From Azohydromonas lata NBRC 102462 (GTDB lineage Bacteria; Pseudomonadota; Gammaproteobacteria; Burkholderiales; Burkholderiaceae_C), in contig CAMCTE010000090.1 in NCBI GenBank assembly GCA_945878385.1, forward strand, positions 1-10,184: a stretch of 10,184 bases of DNA, read 5' to 3'. Below the pieces are notes generated by a model. That model had not been told where the DNA came from. It did no database searches and saw only the letters and a program-made list of their open reading frames with translations. Positions 1 to 7,174 of this stretch are shown piece by piece; position 1 is the first letter of the stretch, and each line of letters begins with the position of its first letter. The translations under genes and the position numbers were made by a program.

Positions 1-52
1 TCATCGCCGGCTTGTTCATCGGAGCGTTCGTATCATTCGTGTTGGCGTTCAT
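1..52 (-). CDS. Possible first codons of a leftward gene, truncated by the window edge
   Basis: On the minus strand an ATG at 52-50 opens a frame that stays open to the window edge, giving a 17-residue Asn/Thr-rich start (MNANTNDTNAPMNKPAM); a second in-frame ATG lies at 19-17. Most third codon positions are G or C, as in the other genes here. No good ribosome binding site precedes either ATG. The plus strand is also open from about 3 to a TAA at 207-209, but that reading gives a peptide of mixed composition with no recognisable domain. The product cannot be identified. A divergent gene upstream of argG is plausible, but this rests only on a short open frame. Confidence 0.2.
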   Translation of the reverse strand, partial: MNANTNDTNAPMNKPAM

Positions 53-224
53 GGATGCAGGTGACCAAATTGCGGCTGCGGGATGCGCCGACACGGCGCA
101 GCGGCTCGCGCCGCACGCCTGCGGGTATACCTTCAGCCGGGCAGGCGACAATAGCGGGTTAACGATTGAACGAGCCGCCCGTGGCTTGCGGGCGCCACCA
201 CGCGAATAAAGAAGAGCGTTGCCC
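53..224. other. argG upstream region
   Basis: This stretch should hold the argG promoter. Small symmetrical elements are visible: an 8-bp palindrome GGTATACC at 124-131, and a weak hairpin GCCCG/CGGGC at 177-181 and 189-193 with a 7-nt loop. A purine-rich GAAGAG at 211-216 lies 8 nt before the argG ATG and is the likely ribosome binding site. I could not find a convincing -35/-10 pair. I cannot tell an ArgR operator from chance AT-rich bases. Confidence 0.4.
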
Positions 225-1556
225 ATGCCCAACATCCTGCAATCCATCCCCGCTGGCCAGAAGGTCGGCATCGCCTTTTCCGGTGGCCTGGACACCAGCG
301 CCGCGCTGCATTGGATGAAGCTCAAGGGTGCCCTGCCCTATGCCTATACCGCCAACCTGGGCCAGCCCGACGAGCCGGACTACGACGCGATTCCGCGCAA
401 GGCCATGGAATACGGCGCCGAGTTGGCCCGATTGATCGACTGCCGCACCCAGCTGGCCCACGAAGGCATTGCCGCCCTGCAGGCCGGCGCCTTCCACATC
501 ACCACCGCCGGCGCCACCTACTTCAACACCACGCCCCTGGGCCGCGCCGTCACCGGCACCATGCTGGTGTCGGCCATGAAGGAAGACGATGTCAACATCT
601 GGGGCGACGGCTCCACCTTCAAGGGCAACGACATCGAGCGCTTCTACCGCTATGGGCTGCTCACCAACCCCTCGCTGAAGATCTACAAGCCCTGGCTCGA
701 CCAGACCTTCATCAACGAACTTGGCGGCCGTGCCGAAATGAGCGCCTTCCTCAACAAGGCCGGCTTCGGCTACAAGATGAGCGCAGAGAAGGCCTACAGC
801 ACCGACAGCAACATGCTGGGGGCCACGCACGAAGCCAAGGACCTCGAATTCCTGAATTCCGGTATCCGCATCGTCAACCCCATCATGGGCGTGGCGTTTT
901 GGAAGCCGGAAGTGGAGATCAAGGCCGAAGAGGTGACGGTGCGCTTTGAAGAAGGCATGCCGGTGGCCCTCAACGGCCGCTCGTTTGCCTCGCTGGTGGA
1001 CCTCATCATGGAGGCCAACACCATCGGCGGCCGCCACGGCCTGGGCATGAGCGACCAGATCGAAAACCGCATCATCGAAGCCAAGAGCCGAGGGATCTAC
1101 GAAGCACCCGGCCTGGCGCTGCTCCACATCGCCTACGAACGCCTGGTCACCGGCATCCACAACGAAGACACGATCGAACAGTACCGCGACAACGGCCGCA
1201 AGCTGGGCCGCCTGCTCTACCAGGGCCGCTGGTTCGACCCCCAGGCCATCATGCTGCGCGAAGCCGCGCAACGCTGGGTGGCGCGCGCCGTCACGGGCGA
1301 AGTGACCATCGAACTGCGCCGCGGCAACGACTATTCACTGCTGAACACCGAATCACCCAACCTCACCTACGCGCCTGAGCGCCTGAGCATGGAAAAGGTC
1401 GAGGATGCGCCCTTCACCCCGGCCGACCGCATCGGTCAATTGACCATGCGCAACCTCGACATCATCGACACCCGCGGCAAGCTGGGCATCTATTCGAATG
1501 CAGGCTTGCTGCAGGTGGGTGCCGATGTGGCGCTGCCGCAGTTGAAGAAGGACTGA
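225..1556 (+). CDS. argG: Argininosuccinate synthase (E. coli-type ArgG)
   Basis: This cytoplasmic enzyme condenses citrulline and aspartate using ATP to form argininosuccinate, the penultimate step of arginine synthesis. The 443-residue product has the N-type ATP pyrophosphatase loop AFSGGLDTS at residues 17-25, the block NTTPLGRAVTGTM at about 101-113, GDGSTFKGNDIERF at 127-140, and YSTDSNMLGATHEAKDLE at 191-208. These blocks and the length match the longer, E. coli-like ArgG subfamily (about 447 residues) rather than the shorter ~400-residue type. A TTG at 219 is in frame, but the ATG at 225 gives a start (MPNILQSIPAGQ) that fits the family and sits 8 nt after GAAGAG. No other arginine gene is visible here, so it appears to be transcribed alone. 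It converges with acs, 69 bp away. Confidence 0.98.
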   Translation: MPNILQSIPAGQKVGIAFSGGLDTSAALHWMKLKGALPYAYTANLGQPDEPDYDAIPRKAMEYGAELARLIDCRTQLAHEGIAALQAGAFHITTAGATYFNTTPLGRAVTGTMLVSAMKEDDVNIWGDGSTFKGNDIERFYRYGLLTNPSLKIYKPWLDQTFINELGGRAEMSAFLNKAGFGYKMSAEKAYSTDSNMLGATHEAKDLEFLNSGIRIVNPIMGVAFWKPEVEIKAEEVTVRFEEGMPVALNGRSFASLVDLIMEANTIGGRHGLGMSDQIENRIIEAKSRGIYEAPGLALLHIAYERLVTGIHNEDTIEQYRDNGRKLGRLLYQGRWFDPQAIMLREAAQRWVARAVTGEVTIELRRGNDYSLLNTESPNLTYAPERLSMEKVEDAPFTPADRIGQLTMRNLDIIDTRGKLGIYSNAGLLQVGADVALPQLKKD

Positions 1557-1584
1557 GCGAAACGGTGCACTGGAAAGCCCCAGA

Positions 1585-1600
1585 GGTGGATTGCTCCACC
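1585..1600. terminator. Hairpin between convergent argG and acs
   Basis: A perfect 6-bp stem GGTGGA/TCCACC encloses a TTGC loop in the 69-bp gap between the two stop codons. No U-run follows on either strand, although the minus strand carries a short CTTT further on. It may act as a weak bidirectional terminator or as a 3'-end stabilising hairpin. Its position is the main reason to call it. Confidence 0.4.
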
Positions 1601-1625
1601 GCGTGCGTGCCCCCAACCCACAACC

Positions 1626-3596
1626 TCAGTTGGTCTGCGCCAACTGTTCAAGAATCGCGGGGTTCTCCAAAGTAGAGGTGTCTTGCGTAATCGCCTCGCC
1701 CTTGGCAATCGACCGCAACAACCGCCGCATGATCTTCCCCGACCGCGTCTTCGGCAGGTTGTCACCAAACCGGATGTCCTTGGGCTTGGCAATCGGCCCA
1801 ATTTCCTTGGCCACCCAGTTGCGCAATTCGGCCGCAATCTGCTTGGCTTCTTCACCCGTCGGGCGGGGCCGCTTCAGCACCACGAAGGCACAGATCGCCT
1901 CACCCGTGGTGTCGTCCGGCCGCCCCACCACCGCCGCTTCGGCCACCAGTTCGGTGCAGCTCACCAGGGCCGATTCGATCTCCATCGTGCCCATGCGGTG
2001 ACCCGACACATTCAGCACATCGTCAATGCGGCCCGTGATCGTGAAATATGAAGTCTTCGCATCGCGGATCGCCCCGTCCCCTGCCAGGTAGTAGCCCTTG
2101 AGCTCCGGCGGAAAGTAGCTCTTCTTGAAGCGCTCGCCGTCGCCCCAGATCGTGCGGATCATCGAGGGCCAGGGCTTCTTCACCACCAGGATGCCGCCCG
2201 AGCCATTGGGCACATCCGCGCCGGTTTCATCCACGATCGCCGCCTGAATACCCGGGAAGGGCAAGGTGCAGGAGCCCGGCACCATTGGCGTAGCGCCCGG
2301 CAGTGGCGTGATCATGTGGCCACCGGTTTCGGTTTGCCAGAAGGTGTCCACGATGGGGCAGCGGCCACCGCCCACATTCGCGTGGTACCACTCCCAGGCC
2401 GCCGGGTTGATCGGCTCTCCCACCGAGCCCAGCAGGCGCAGGCTGGTCAGGTCGTACCTCCGCGGATGCACCGCCTCGTTGGTTTCGGCTGCCTTGATCA
2501 GGGAACGGATGGCCGTGGGAGCGGTGTAGAAAATGGACACCTTGTGATCCTGGATCATCTTCCAGAATCGGCCCGCATCCGGATAGGTGGGCACGCCCTC
2601 GAACACAATTTCGGTACCGCCCAAGGCCAAGGGGCCATAGGCGATATACGTGTGACCGGTCACCCATCCGATGTCGGCCGTGCACCAGAACACATCATCG
2701 GGCTGCAGGTCGAAAGTCCACGAAGTGGTCAGCGCCGCGTGCAGCAGATAGCCCCCAGTGGAATGCTGCACGCCCTTGGGCTTGCCGGTGGAGCCCGAGG
2801 TGTAGAGCAGGAACAGCGGATGCTCGGCTTCCACCCACTCGGGCTCGCAGGTGGCGGATTGCGTATCGGCCACCTCGCTCATCCAACGGTCACGGCCGGC
2901 CGTCATGGCCACCTCGTTGCCGGTGCGCTGCACCACCAACACATTCTTCACCGAGTCGCAACCGCCCAGGGTCAGGGCTTCGTCCACGATGGCCTTCAGG
3001 GGCAGGTGTTTGCCCCCGCGCACCTGCTGGTCGGCGGTGATCACCGCCACGGCGCCGGTGTCTTCAATGCGGTCGCGCAAGGACTGCGCGGAGAAGCCGC
3101 CGAACACCACCGAATGCGTAGCGCCGATGCGCGCGCAGGCCTGCATGGCAGCCACGCCATCCACCGACATCGAGATGTAGATGATGACGCGGTCGCCTTT
3201 CTTGATGCCCAGGCTCTTCAGGCCATTGGCGATCTGACAGGTGCGGGCCAGCAGTTGCGAGTAGGTGGTGCGGGTGACCGCGCCGTCGTCGGCTTCGAAG
3301 ATCAGGGCCACCTTGTCACCCAGCCCGCGCTCGATGTTGCGGTCCAGGCAGTTGTATGAGGCGTTCAGCGTGCCGTCGGCGAACCACTTGAAAAACGGGG
3401 CGTTGGACGAATCAAGCACCTGCGTGAAAGGCTTTTTCCAGGTGATGAGCTCTCGGGCCTGGCGGGCCCAGTAGCCTTCGTAGTCGGTATCGGCTTCGGC
3501 CACCAGTTTTTCGTAGGCGGGCATGCCGGACACGCGCGCGGCCTTCACCGCAGCGTCAGAGGGCAGATACAGCTTGGGTTCCTGGGTCTCGCTCAC
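1626..3596 (-). CDS. acs: Acetyl-CoA synthetase (AMP-forming)
   Basis: Acs activates acetate with ATP to acetyl-AMP and then acetyl-CoA, allowing growth on and scavenging of acetate. The 656-residue protein has the full family length. It carries the AMP-binding P-loop YTSGSTGKPKG at 265-275, GWVTGHTY at 310-317, and the A5 motif DTFWQTETGG at 417-426, where Trp420 corresponds to the tryptophan that limits the acyl pocket to acetate. It also has GDGAIRD at 507-512, the hinge region TGRIDDVLNVSGHRMGT at 521-537, and a C-terminal PKTRSGK at 615-621. Lys621 is the residue acetylated by Pat-type enzymes in characterised homologues. The start is GTG at 3596-3594, chosen because GAGGAG lies 6 nt upstream and the N-terminus (MSETQEPKLYLPS) fits. 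It is divergent from the YqhA-family gene and convergent with argG, so probably monocistronic. Confidence 0.98.
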   Translation of the reverse strand: MSETQEPKLYLPSDAAVKAARVSGMPAYEKLVAEADTDYEGYWARQARELITWKKPFTQVLDSSNAPFFKWFADGTLNASYNCLDRNIERGLGDKVALIFEADDGAVTRTTYSQLLARTCQIANGLKSLGIKKGDRVIIYISMSVDGVAAMQACARIGATHSVVFGGFSAQSLRDRIEDTGAVAVITADQQVRGGKHLPLKAIVDEALTLGGCDSVKNVLVVQRTGNEVAMTAGRDRWMSEVADTQSATCEPEWVEAEHPLFLLYTSGSTGKPKGVQHSTGGYLLHAALTTSWTFDLQPDDVFWCTADIGWVTGHTYIAYGPLALGGTEIVFEGVPTYPDAGRFWKMIQDHKVSIFYTAPTAIRSLIKAAETNEAVHPRRYDLTSLRLLGSVGEPINPAAWEWYHANVGGGRCPIVDTFWQTETGGHMITPLPGATPMVPGSCTLPFPGIQAAIVDETGADVPNGSGGILVVKKPWPSMIRTIWGDGERFKKSYFPPELKGYYLAGDGAIRDAKTSYFTITGRIDDVLNVSGHRMGTMEIESALVSCTELVAEAAVVGRPDDTTGEAICAFVVLKRPRPTGEEAKQIAAELRNWVAKEIGPIAKPKDIRFGDNLPKTRSGKIMRRLLRSIAKGEAITQDTSTLENPAILEQLAQTN

Positions 3597-3602
3597 GGTG
3601 TT

Positions 3603-3608
3603 CTCCTC
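3603..3608 (-). promoter_or_regulatory. Ribosome binding site fixing the acs GTG start
   Basis: On the minus strand GAGGAG lies six bases before the GTG at 3596-3594. It is one of the strongest Shine-Dalgarno matches in the window, and no ATG upstream in this frame competes with it. Confidence 0.8.
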
Positions 3609-3799
3609 GGGGGGATGTTCGATCGGATTCTTATTCGAATCGCGGGCCCGCGGAAACGGGCGGACCCCAACTCAACCCGGAATGGTCATCCGAAGGGCTG
3701 ACGAACCCCTTACTTCCTTGGTCTTCCTCCACGCGTCAGACAGGGCTGGGCTCAAGCCGCGCCACGGGTGGCGCCCTAAAATCAGGGCCCGCCCTCACG
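3609..3799. promoter_or_regulatory. Divergent acs / yqhA regulatory region
   Basis: This region separates two divergent genes and must hold both promoters. The acs-proximal part holds an inverted repeat GATTC/GAATC (3626-3630 and 3637-3641, six-base spacer) containing the palindrome ATTCGAAT at 3633-3640. It is followed directly by the perfect 12-bp palindrome CGCGGGCCCGCG at 3641-3652. A further hairpin GCCCG/CGGGC spans 3646-3661. On the minus strand the AT-rich patch around 3626-3640 could supply a -10 for acs, but I see only a poor -35. Near the other end TAAAAT at 3777-3782 is a good -10 for the rightward gene. The palindromes could be operators or mRNA leader structure; which one is inference. 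Confidence 0.45.
3777..3782 (+). promoter_or_regulatory. Candidate -10 element of the yqhA-family gene
   Basis: TAAAAT matches the sigma-70 -10 consensus at five of six bases in an otherwise GC-rich setting. It would place transcription start near 3789, about 11 nt before the first possible ATG at 3800. No good -35 is visible 16-18 bp upstream. Confidence 0.45.
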
Positions 3800-4459
3800 A
3801 TGGACTCGCCAGTCCTACACCGAATGTCGCTCCCGCCTCCCACCGCCTCCGGCCCCATGGGCGTCCTGCCACGGGCCATTTTCGCCAGCCGCTGGCTACA
3901 GCTCCCGCTGTACCTGGGTCTCATCCTGGCCCAGGGTGTTTATGTGTTCCAGTTCTGGACCGAACTCGTGCACCTGGTCGAGGCTGCCTTCGGCCACCAG
4001 GATGCCCTGGCCAGCCTGGTCAAGAGCATCGGCTACAAGGCCACGCCCATCAAGGACGCCACCGGTGCCATCACTGGCTACGAGCCGATTGCCAAGCTCA
4101 ATGAAACCATTCTGATGCTGGTGGTGCTGGGCCTCATCGATGTGGTGATGATCAGCAACCTGCTGATCATGGTGATCGTGGGTGGCTACGAAACCTTCGT
4201 TTCCCGCATGAACCTCGAAGGCCACCCCGACCAACCCGAGTGGCTCAGCCATGTGAACGCTTCCGTGCTGAAAGTGAAGCTGGCCACGGCCATCATCGGC
4301 ATCTCGTCGATCCACCTGCTCAAGACCTTCATCAACGCCGACAACTACACCGAGAAGGTGCTCTTGTGGCAAACGGTGATCCATGTGGCATTCCTGTTCT
4401 CGGCGCTGGCCATTGCCTACGCCGACCGACTGATGTCCCATGTGACCGACAAGCACTGA
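3800..4459 (+). CDS. yqhA: YqhA / TIGR00645 (UPF0114) family integral membrane protein
   Basis: The product is an inner-membrane protein of a conserved family with no firmly established function. It has about four predicted membrane segments: residues 33-52, 103-128, 161-178 and 189-207. Family-typical stretches are ASRWLQLPLYLGL at 29-41, GGYETFVSRMNLEGHP at 128-142, and LATAIIGISSIHLLKTF at 161-177. It has a longer loop between the first two membrane segments than the E. coli protein as I recall it. The start is uncertain: ATGs at 3800, 3824 and 3857 are in frame and none has a good ribosome binding site. The family alignment begins near the third (MGVLPRAIFASRW), while the -10-like TAAAAT suits the first. 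It ends just before a strong terminator and is probably a single-gene unit. Confidence 0.92.
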   Translation: MDSPVLHRMSLPPPTASGPMGVLPRAIFASRWLQLPLYLGLILAQGVYVFQFWTELVHLVEAAFGHQDALASLVKSIGYKATPIKDATGAITGYEPIAKLNETILMLVVLGLIDVVMISNLLIMVIVGGYETFVSRMNLEGHPDQPEWLSHVNASVLKVKLATAIIGISSIHLLKTFINADNYTEKVLLWQTVIHVAFLFSALAIAYADRLMSHVTDKH

Positions 4460-4469
4460 CCCCCTCAAG

Positions 4470-4493
4470 CGCCGCGTCCATCGCGGCGTTTTT
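4470..4493 (+). terminator. Intrinsic terminator after the yqhA-family gene
   Basis: A perfect 7-bp GC-only stem CGCCGCG/CGCGGCG with loop TCCAT is followed immediately by five T residues (4489-4493). The stem can extend by a G-U and two A-U pairs into the T-run, back to 4467. It lies 10 nt after the TGA at 4457-4459 and ends 31 nt before the fumarase ATG, so it should separate the two genes transcriptionally. Confidence 0.93.
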
Positions 4494-4512
4494 CCATCGC
4501 CACCGAAGTTCC

Positions 4513-4519
4513 GAGGAAG
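4513..4519 (+). promoter_or_regulatory. Ribosome binding site deciding the fumarase start
   Basis: GAGGAAG lies five bases before the ATG at 4525. The same frame is open far upstream, to 4240 inside the previous gene. This site and the family N-terminus place the true start at 4525. Confidence 0.8.
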
Positions 4520-4524
4520 TCCTG

Positions 4525-6051
4525 ATGAGCACCGTCATCCGCCAAGCCGATCTCGTAGAAACCGTTGCCGCCGCGCTGCAGTACATCAGCTACTACCACC
4601 CGGCCGACTACATCGCCCACCTGGCCCGCGCGTATGAGCGGGAAGAGAGCCCGGCGGCCAAGGATGCGATCGCACAGATTCTCACCAACAGTCGGATGTG
4701 CGCCGAGGGCCACCGGCCACTGTGCCAGGACACCGGCATCGTCAATGTCTTCCTCAAGATCGGCATGGAGGTGCGATTCGAGGACTTCAAGGGCTCGATC
4801 GAAGACGCCATCAACGAGGGCGTGCGCCAGGGCTACCTCAACCCGGACAACAAGCTGCGCGCATCGGTCCTTTCAGACCCCATCTTCGACCGCAAGAACA
4901 CCAAGGACAACACGCCGGCCGTCGTGCACATGACGGTGGTGCCCGGCCACACGGTGGAAGTGACGGTGGCCGCCAAGGGAGGCGGCTCGGAGAACAAGAG
5001 CAAGTTTGTGATGATGAACCCCAGCGACAACCTGGTGGACTGGGTGCTCAAGACCGTACCCACCATGGGTGCAGGCTGGTGCCCCCCGGGCATGTTGGGC
5101 ATTGGCGTGGGCGGCACGGCCGAGAAGGCGATGCTGCTGGCCAAGGAATCGCTGATGGACCCCATCGACATGTACGAACTGCAGGCCCGAGGCCCGCAAA
5201 ACAAGCTGGAAGAGTTGCGCTTGGAGTTGTACGAGAAGGTCAATGCGCTGGGCATCGGCGCGCAGGGTCTGGGCGGCCTCACCACCGTGCTGGACATCAA
5301 GATCGCCACCTTCCCCACGCACGCGGCCTCCAAGCCTGTGGCCATGATTCCGAATTGCGCGGCCACGCGCCACGCGCATGTGGTGATGGACGGCAGCGGG
5401 CCTGCGTACATGGAGCCGCCTTCGCTCGACTTGTGGCCCAAGGTGAACTGGACGCCCGACGCGCAAAAGAGCAAGCGGGTGGACCTGAACACCCTGACCG
5501 CTGCCGAGGTGGCCAGTTGGAAGCCCGGCGACACCTTGCTGCTCAACGGCAAGATGCTGACCGGGCGCGACGCCGCCCACAAACGCATCCAGGACATGCT
5601 GGCCAAGGGTGAAAAGCTGCCAGTGGACTTCACCAACCGGGTCATCTATTACGTGGGCCCGGTGGACCCGGTGCGCGACGAAGTGGTCGGCCCGGCCGGC
5701 CCCACCACCGCCACCCGCATGGACAAATTCACCGACATGATGTTGGAGAAGACCGGCCTGATCGCCATGATCGGCAAGGCCGAGCGCGGGCCGGTGGCCA
5801 TCGAGTCCATCAAGCGGCACCAGAGCGCTTACCTGATGGCCGTGGGCGGTGCAGCCTATCTGGTGGCCAAGGCCATCAAGGGCGCCAAGGTGGTCGGCTT
5901 CGAAGACCTGGGCATGGAGGCCATCTACGAATTCGATGTGAAGGACATGCCCGTGACGGTGGCGGTGGACGCCACAGGCACCAGCGTGCACACCACCGGC
6001 CCGAAGGAATGGCAGGCCCGCATCGGCAAGATTCCGGTGGCCGTGGTCTGA
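4525..6051 (+). CDS. fumA: Class I (iron-sulfur) fumarate hydratase
   Basis: This enzyme interconverts fumarate and L-malate in the TCA cycle, using an oxygen-sensitive [4Fe-4S] cluster. The 508-residue protein carries the alpha and beta regions in one chain, as in FumA/FumB-type fumarases and unlike the two-subunit tartrate dehydratase TtdAB. Three cysteines fit the cluster ligands of the class: Cys67 in PLCQDTGI, Cys186 in GWCPPGM and Cys278 in IPNCAATRHAH. The C-terminal half has GPAGPTTATRMDKFTD at 389-404, GKAERG at 417-422 and the DLGMEAIYEFDV block at 461-472. The start is ATG 4525, preceded by GAGGAAG. Its stop codon abuts that of the convergent channel gene with no base between. Related class I enzymes can act on mesaconate or tartrate; fumarase is the most likely role. 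The symbol is by family, not proven orthology. Confidence 0.96.
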   Translation: MSTVIRQADLVETVAAALQYISYYHPADYIAHLARAYEREESPAAKDAIAQILTNSRMCAEGHRPLCQDTGIVNVFLKIGMEVRFEDFKGSIEDAINEGVRQGYLNPDNKLRASVLSDPIFDRKNTKDNTPAVVHMTVVPGHTVEVTVAAKGGGSENKSKFVMMNPSDNLVDWVLKTVPTMGAGWCPPGMLGIGVGGTAEKAMLLAKESLMDPIDMYELQARGPQNKLEELRLELYEKVNALGIGAQGLGGLTTVLDIKIATFPTHAASKPVAMIPNCAATRHAHVVMDGSGPAYMEPPSLDLWPKVNWTPDAQKSKRVDLNTLTAAEVASWKPGDTLLLNGKMLTGRDAAHKRIQDMLAKGEKLPVDFTNRVIYYVGPVDPVRDEVVGPAGPTTATRMDKFTDMMLEKTGLIAMIGKAERGPVAIESIKRHQSAYLMAVGGAAYLVAKAIKGAKVVGFEDLGMEAIYEFDVKDMPVTVAVDATGTSVHTTGPKEWQARIGKIPVAVV

Positions 6052-7164
6052 TCAGGTCGGGGTGGCCATCCGCACCTCACGCTGCGGATAGGGAATGGTG
6101 ATGCCTTGTCGGTTCAGCACCGACAGCACCGACAGGTTGACATCGGACTTCACATTGCCGCTGCCGTTTTCGGGGTCGGCAATCCAGAACGACACCACCA
6201 ACTCCAGGCCGTCCGGGCCGAAGCGCTCCAGATGCACCGCCGGTGGCGGATCGGCCAGCACGCGGGGCACTTCGGTCACGGCCTGCACCACCAGGGGCGA
6301 CAAGCTCGTCAGGTCGGTTCCGTAGGCCACCGTCACGCCGGTGCGCTGCACCACCTTGGGGTCGGCCAGTGAGGAGTTTTCAATGCGCTGGGTCAGCAGC
6401 AGTTCATTGGGCACGATGGACTCGCGCCCATTGAGGGCGCGGATGACGGTGTATCGGGTCTTGATGTCGGTGATGCGGCCCTCAAAGCCGTCCACGCTGA
6501 CCATGTCGCCAATGCGCACGCTGCGCTCGGCCAGCACCACGAAGCCGCTGACATAGTTGGCCGCCAACTTCTGCAGGCCCAAGCCGATGCCCACACCCAG
6601 GGCGCCACCGAACACACCCAAGGCCGTCAGTGGAATGCCCGCTGCCGACAAGGCCAGCAGCACGCCCACCACCAACAATGCCGTGCGGATGATGTTCACT
6701 GCCATTTTGCGCAGAGACAAGGCCGCAGGGTCGCTGGAAGGAGCCATGCGGGTGAGCACCTGGCGCTCCACCGCCGAACTCAGCCACAGGGTGATCAAGA
6801 GAACGGCCAGCACGCTCACCGCGCCTTCGACCATCGTGCGCAGCGTCACCTTCACACCGCCCAGCCGCCAGCTGATGGCCTCCATCTCCTCAAGCAGCAT
6901 GGGCATGAGCCCGGTGAGCCACAGCACGATGCCGCCCCAGATGACCCAGGACCACACCCGCTGCAACCGTTTGACCAGCAGAGATTCGGGGAACGCCGCC
7001 CGCAGCGCGCGGGCCGAGCCCTGCACCACCAGCAGGGCGCCGATGATGGGCAAGGCCAAGCGCAGGAGGGCCTCGGCCAGAGCAGCCGGCTGCTGCAGCA
7101 AATCCCAGGTCCAACGCGTCTGCCCCAGCCACACGCCGCTGTCGAAGATCACTTCCGTGGGCAT
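6052..7164 (-). CDS. MscS-family small-conductance mechanosensitive ion channel
   Basis: This inner-membrane channel should open under membrane tension to release solutes during osmotic downshock. The 370-residue protein has about five membrane segments: residues 33-48, 70-91, 112-131, 157-175 and 181-211. The last one is the Gly/Ala-rich pore helix (VFGGALGVGIGLGLQKLAANYVSG). The MscS beta domain follows (RIGDMVSVDGFEGRITDI, 217-234; NGRESIVPNELLL, 245-257), with a cytoplasmic alpha/beta domain ending in GITIPYPQREV at 354-364. It is larger than E. coli MscS (286 residues), with extra N-terminal helices. The ATG at 7164 was chosen because AGGAGG lies 4 nt upstream; in-frame starts up to 7227 lie inside the preceding gene. 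It follows the deacetylase gene by 10 nt and is very probably co-transcribed and translationally coupled. Confidence 0.95.
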   Translation of the reverse strand: MPTEVIFDSGVWLGQTRWTWDLLQQPAALAEALLRLALPIIGALLVVQGSARALRAAFPESLLVKRLQRVWSWVIWGGIVLWLTGLMPMLLEEMEAISWRLGGVKVTLRTMVEGAVSVLAVLLITLWLSSAVERQVLTRMAPSSDPAALSLRKMAVNIIRTALLVVGVLLALSAAGIPLTALGVFGGALGVGIGLGLQKLAANYVSGFVVLAERSVRIGDMVSVDGFEGRITDIKTRYTVIRALNGRESIVPNELLLTQRIENSSLADPKVVQRTGVTVAYGTDLTSLSPLVVQAVTEVPRVLADPPPAVHLERFGPDGLELVVSFWIADPENGSGNVKSDVNLSVLSVLNRQGITIPYPQREVRMATPT

Positions 7165-7168
7165 CGCC

Positions 7169-7174
7169 CCTCCT
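7169..7174 (-). promoter_or_regulatory. Ribosome binding site of the channel gene, abutting the upstream stop codon
   Basis: On the minus strand the deacetylase TGA (7177-7175) is followed directly by AGGAGG, four more bases and the ATG at 7164. The A of the stop codon extends the match to AAGGAGG. This fixes the channel start and suggests that ribosomes finishing the first gene re-initiate on the second. Confidence 0.85.

Noticed and set aside
12..209. A 65-codon plus-strand frame ending 15 bp before argG
   Set aside because: It starts with TTG and has no ribosome binding site or known domain. The composition shifts from hydrophobic to Arg/Cys-rich. It could not be supported as a leader peptide or gene.
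159..1271. A 370-codon open frame antisense to argG
   Set aside because: It has the same compositional signature, and argG on the plus strand is unambiguous over the whole stretch.
2316..3359. A 347-codon open frame antisense to acs
   Set aside because: It has no recognisable motif and sits opposite the AMP-binding domain of acs.
4240..4524. N-terminal extension of the fumarase frame into the yqhA-family gene
   Set aside because: The extension is out of frame with the real membrane protein and crosses a terminator. The ATG at 4525 has a ribosome binding site and the family N-terminus.
4873..5991. A 372-codon open frame antisense to fumarase
   Set aside because: It is rich in His/Gly/Val/Arg with no motif, and lies opposite a gene with complete iron-sulfur ligands. 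It is a GC-driven shadow.
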